Below, piece after piece: positions 60,166 through 64,000 of a DNA stretch of 64,000 bases. The first letter of the stretch is position 1. Every line of letters begins with the position of its first letter. A program made the translations under genes and the position numbers. Origin of the DNA: Antitrichia curtipendula (Eukaryota > Streptophyta > Bryopsida > Hypnales > Leucodontaceae). Where the stretch lies: positions 25,110,001-25,174,000 of the forward strand of contig OX579635.1 in the NCBI GenBank assembly GCA_951230915.1, read 5' to 3'. The notes beneath the pieces were generated by a model, which was given only the letters and a program-made list of their open reading frames with translations, did no database searches and had not been told where the DNA came from.

Positions 60166-60223
60166 GCTTATTGCAATAAAATTAAGGGGAACCAAAAGAT
60201 CATTTGGAAACGGAGGGAATGTA

Positions 60224-62735
60224 ATGTTTGTTTCTAAAATATGATTTTTGTTGTATTGAATTCCTTCATTTCTTCCCCAACTTTGAAATAATGATATCCT
60301 AAAACCACCATATATAATAAGCCACAATCATTTCCATTCTTTAAAGCAGCAATATTTTTTCATTTCAAAATGCCCAATTTTATCCATATACTTATTTTAA
60401 GATCGTGTGTCACCTTTGTAACATTTGCATAAAATAAATTTACAAAGCTTAACTTTATATTTTTCTAAGAATACTATGAAATGTCATCCTTTATTTGACC
60501 CCACTTTCAATTCTCATCCTTTGATGCATGCAAAACTTCATAAAAATTTCTTTTTTGTTGTTAATTGAAGTTAATTTCATCTATCTTCTACCTAAATTAA
60601 GGTTTTAGTCTTATTCTTCCAATTTTAAGCCCCTATGATTGGATCCAATCTAAACATGTGGAATTGTCTTCCCTCCTTAGCTATAAAAATTTCCACAAGG
60701 CAAAGTTTACCTTGGAATTTGAAAAAACTACTGCCATTGAATTTATAATGCAGTCTATTAAAAAACAAACTTAAAATGTAATTCACAACTCATGTTTTTT
60801 TGGTTCAATTTGGAGATGGACTAAAAAGTTAGTCAACCAATGCAATTGTTGCCCATCTCAAAAAGGGTAAATCCAAGGAGCTTAAGGAGGAGACAAGTGC
60901 GTTGTTCTTGTTTTTCTTACAAACACTACTTCCATTTCAATGACCACCGCGCATTGCAGACTCCACCCAAAATTGCAAAATGACCAAAAATGATGTGAAA
61001 TTTTAGATGAACATTTTCAACACTCTTGTCTTTTACTAAGCACAAAAAGGTCATCATTTCAAAATATTCTCACTAAGATACGCTCCTTTAAAGTGTGTTG
61101 CCTTGTTTTTCCATTTGATCCAAATAAAACTTCAAAATTAATATCTACTAAACTATTTGGTCAAATAATTTGATTTTTTTTTAAGTGCTCACTCCAATGT
61201 AAACTACAAATTCCTACAATTACACTCTATTTGATCTCAATAAAAAAAATGAGCCCAAAAATTGCTCAAGTTGTTAATAGTTTTGGTCCATTTTGAATGT
61301 ACACCCTCGTTGGGTTAAAGAGGGGTCAAAACTTTGATTTTGCACCTTTAAACATTGTTGAAATTTTGACACCAATTTATAACTCATAGTTGTAAAAATG
61401 GGTTCCAACCTCAATTTTCAAGAGAAGTTGATGTGATTAGAGAGCATTCAATCATGCCTTATATTTATATTACAGTGGTCAATATTTTTTGAAGAATCCT
61501 TCACTCAAGAATATCCCCATTGAACTCAAGCCACTTGGAGTGAACACACAAACAATGACAATGAAGCAAACATAACACACACCCTATTATTCAAGAATAT
61601 TATGTGACATTCAAAGATAATGTTCAATCAAAATTCAAATGCAATCCAATGAGAAACCACATAAGACAATTTGTAACTTATAAAATAAATTTAACAAATG
61701 AGGAATATAAATCTCTACAAAAAACACCATAGATAAAATTATTGTTTCACTGACAGCAAAAAAAATCTTCACAAACCACAAATATCCAATTCACAATCAA
61801 TTTTAGGGCTTTCAATTTATTGGGTCATATTGTCTCGAGGTCATATTCTCAACCTTTGTTAAAAAAGTCATTGACTCTACTGAGTTGCTTTCTATTAAAC
61901 ATGTTGACATTATTTGAAATCTGAACCACCTCAAGGGCCTTCACAAGTTAAAAAGGTATCCATCAGACTACATTGACACAAATTATGTTGCTCGAGATCT
62001 AACAAAAAGTAAAAATGACATCGGCATTTAGTAACCTGCACCAGCTGTGAAAACGGGAACTTCACACGCGAAATATTCCAGTAAACATGAAAAGGAAACC
62101 AAGAAACTCGAGGAGCAGTTCACCGAGACAACTTGATTCACACTCCACGAAGGAAAAGTATCTGCTCTTTACTCCAAAGTTTCCAAAGAATGGTACTAGA
62201 CCCTACAGAAGTATAATCTGAACCCTTCTTCTATCTTACCACCACTGAGACAAGGGAAGATCATCCCATAGACTTGACTCCATCTATTCAAAGAACAGAT
62301 AAAGGAGAAAATCTACCTGGATCAATACAATTGCAAGAGGAAATGATCCCTCACTGATAAAACACACTCACTCCCATACTGCCGATTAAAGGGTCTGATT
62401 ATGCATGTTGGTTTCACTGGGTTGCACATGCTGGAAGCTGATGGAAATATCAGCATCATTCTCTAACCTTCGAGTCACTAGATAACACAGATAACACTAC
62501 AAGAGAGAAAACATGAAAGTAAATTGAGAAGTTACAAGTGAGGAATTCTCCTTACAAATATGTAACAACCCACTTCAACAAAACCCGGAGATTGAATAAA
62601 CGCTCAAGTTCACGATCAGGCAGAACAAATGATTAGACCAGAAAATACTTTTAAAATGTCCATGCCTCGTTCCTCAATCTTGCAAAAGGCATGGACGGAA
62701 CTTCCTCCATGATCGCTTTACTCTACATTTCCCAT
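60224..62735. other. AT-rich intergenic DNA and 3' flank of the right-edge gene
   Basis: No gene or clear element was found to about 62030. From there composition becomes balanced, probably 3' UTR or downstream sequence of the minus-strand gene. Confidence 0.4.
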
Positions 62736-63933
62736 TCACCTGACAGGTTGCTGGTTGTAATGACTTTTCTCCTTCTTTTTAGCAGCTGCAAGCTTTGCAG
62801 CCCTGGCAGCTGCCTCTCTTGCAGCAGCCTTAGCTGCCGATGAATCACTATCTCCAGTCTTCTTTTTCTTCAGAGACTGCATCCTCTTCAAAATTTCTTT
62901 GGGGTCGACCGGCTCAGTGACTTCCTCGACGGTTTCCTCATCTTTCAGCTCACTGTCAGGAGTAGGCGGTACATCTCCATCCCTCTCTTTGAAAGACTTC
63001 TCTTTCTTAGCCTTTCTTCTTTTAGAGCTTTTGCTGTTTGTCAGAGTGGGTACTCCTCCGGATCCTCCTTCCTCAATGCCATTACCCGACTCCTCTTCTT
63101 TCTTGTCATCGGGGTGAGAATCCGATCCTTTAAACAAACGAACGAAAGCATGTAAGAATGTCTAGACAGAATCATACTGAACCAGCAAAGGCAACTGCAA
63201 AAAATACACCTAGCAAGAGAAAAAACAGTAAGAAACTATTGCAGATTATCATAGTAATTTATCTCTACCAGAACAACGAGACAAGATATTAAATGAAGGC
63301 AGGAAAAAACTATTCTAAAGGAAAAAACAAGAACTGTTCATTCGATAACCTAAAGACTATCAACAAAAGTAGATAAACTATTGCTGTAGCGCAAAGATTT
63401 CTTCTTGAAATAAGTACTTTACTAAACTTGATGAGGAAGACGAGAAGCATCACAGTCAGTTTAGGTACAAAAGTCCATACGAATGCTGTGATCAAGATTG
63501 TAGCATCACAAATGAAACTTGACTAGAATATTTACAAAACCTGAAGGTTTTCTTGTAGGAAGCATAAATTTCAGTTCTGGGTACAAACTGTGGGACACAA
63601 TAATTGCAGAGACTTGGGAATGAGTAAGCATAACTGGTCACCGGCCACGTCAGTTCAACAAACAGTAAGGAACCCACCATTTTCTTCTTTCTCTTCCGTC
63701 TCAATATTTTTGAACTCGGCAAGAACTGCCTCCAAATCAGCCAATTCCTTCTTTTTTATTTCCTTCTTCGAGAGCTGTCGCTCTGGCTCCCTCAAAATCG
63801 GAGGCAAAACAGCTTCAGGCTTTGATGGGGCCTCATCGATCCCTGCAGCTGCTCCACTCTCGTTTTCTCCATCCTCTTCAACCTCATCTTCAATCTCATC
63901 GTCTCCTTCTCCTTCTTCGTCCCCTTCCGATTC
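62736..63933 (-). CDS. Acidic, lysine-rich protein, 3' part of gene (partial)
   Basis: Two exons are visible: 63933-63678 and 63127-62736, phase 1 join, giving 215 residues of an incomplete protein. The gene continues upstream beyond the window through an intron whose acceptor TTTCAG lies at 63934. The first visible exon has an Asp/Glu cluster, then LPPILREPERQLSKKEIKKK and ELADLEAVLAEF, a helical charged segment. The last exon is charged and disordered, with DPKEILKRMQSLKKKKT, an alanine-rich AAKAAAREAAARAAKLAA helix and the tail KEKSHYNQQPVR. The composition suggests a nuclear or nucleolar protein, but I do not recognise the family. The exon 1-like acceptor, donor GTGGGT and acceptor AAAG all fit. 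Confidence 0.75.
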
Positions 63934-64000
63934 CTGAAATTGTACACAGACGAAGAAAAAAGCATTCAGAAATACACATACAGGTGAAAATGAAGTGTTA

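Larger units (their letters stand above)
58650..60223. mobile_element. Stowaway-like element split by a TTAA-type insertion
   Basis: The bases before the TTAA element (58655-58712: AGAGTTTGGTGCACTCCTAG, TTTTGGAACCCTTTTT) match 9971-10035 inside the complete MITE at 9875. The bases after it end CATTTGGAAACGGAGGGAATGTA, a CTCCCTCCGTTTC-type MITE terminus near TA. The left end is not identifiable. Confidence 0.45.

Overview
The window is nuclear DNA of a land plant. Genes have many spliced exons with GT-AG introns, and the recognisable products are plant families: an NPH3/BTB photoreceptor-signalling protein, ZIP metal transporters and a plastid-type DnaJ. Gene bodies are visibly more GC-rich than the long, very AT-rich intergenic DNA. 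That composition would suit a bryophyte or another seedless plant, but this is a weak inference and no species can be named.

Layout. Positions 1-25700 carry no convincing protein gene. They hold mostly small non-autonomous transposon-like elements, minisatellites and foldbacks, plus a GC-richer island at about 3960-4700. The NPH3-like gene (+, 25761-29756, four exons) lies head to tail-end with ZIP transporter A (-, 33744-31562, three exons). Another repeat-rich stretch follows (34400-47390), broken only by a GC-richer island at 39200-40700 with one possible exon. ZIP transporter B (-, 49559-47517) is a same-strand duplicate of ZIP A with the same intron phases. It is divergent from a DnaJ gene (+, 50752-56101, eleven exons) across a 1.2 kb intergenic region. 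After a 6.6 kb repeat-rich gap, the 3' end of an acidic, lysine-rich protein gene (-, 63933-62736) runs off the right edge.

The most unusual content is in the repeats. At least ten full or partial elements end in TTAA followed by CCCCTAAAGG (inverted at the other end). Three internally different families share these ends, and the arrangement looks like TTAA target duplications with piggyBac-style CCC termini. One copy sits inside a Stowaway-like MITE and is itself interrupted by a third element. A CACTA-like 450 bp element contains a perfect 79 bp palindrome. A separate 162 bp foldback upstream of the NPH3 gene contains one 13-mer four times in alternating orientation.

The genes do not form a pathway. 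The two ZIP genes are probable duplicates that have diverged at a metal-site residue. The DnaJ gene appears to have two alternative C-termini, one with a membrane segment. All exon limits come from reading frames, splice dinucleotides and family conservation by eye; no transcript data were available.
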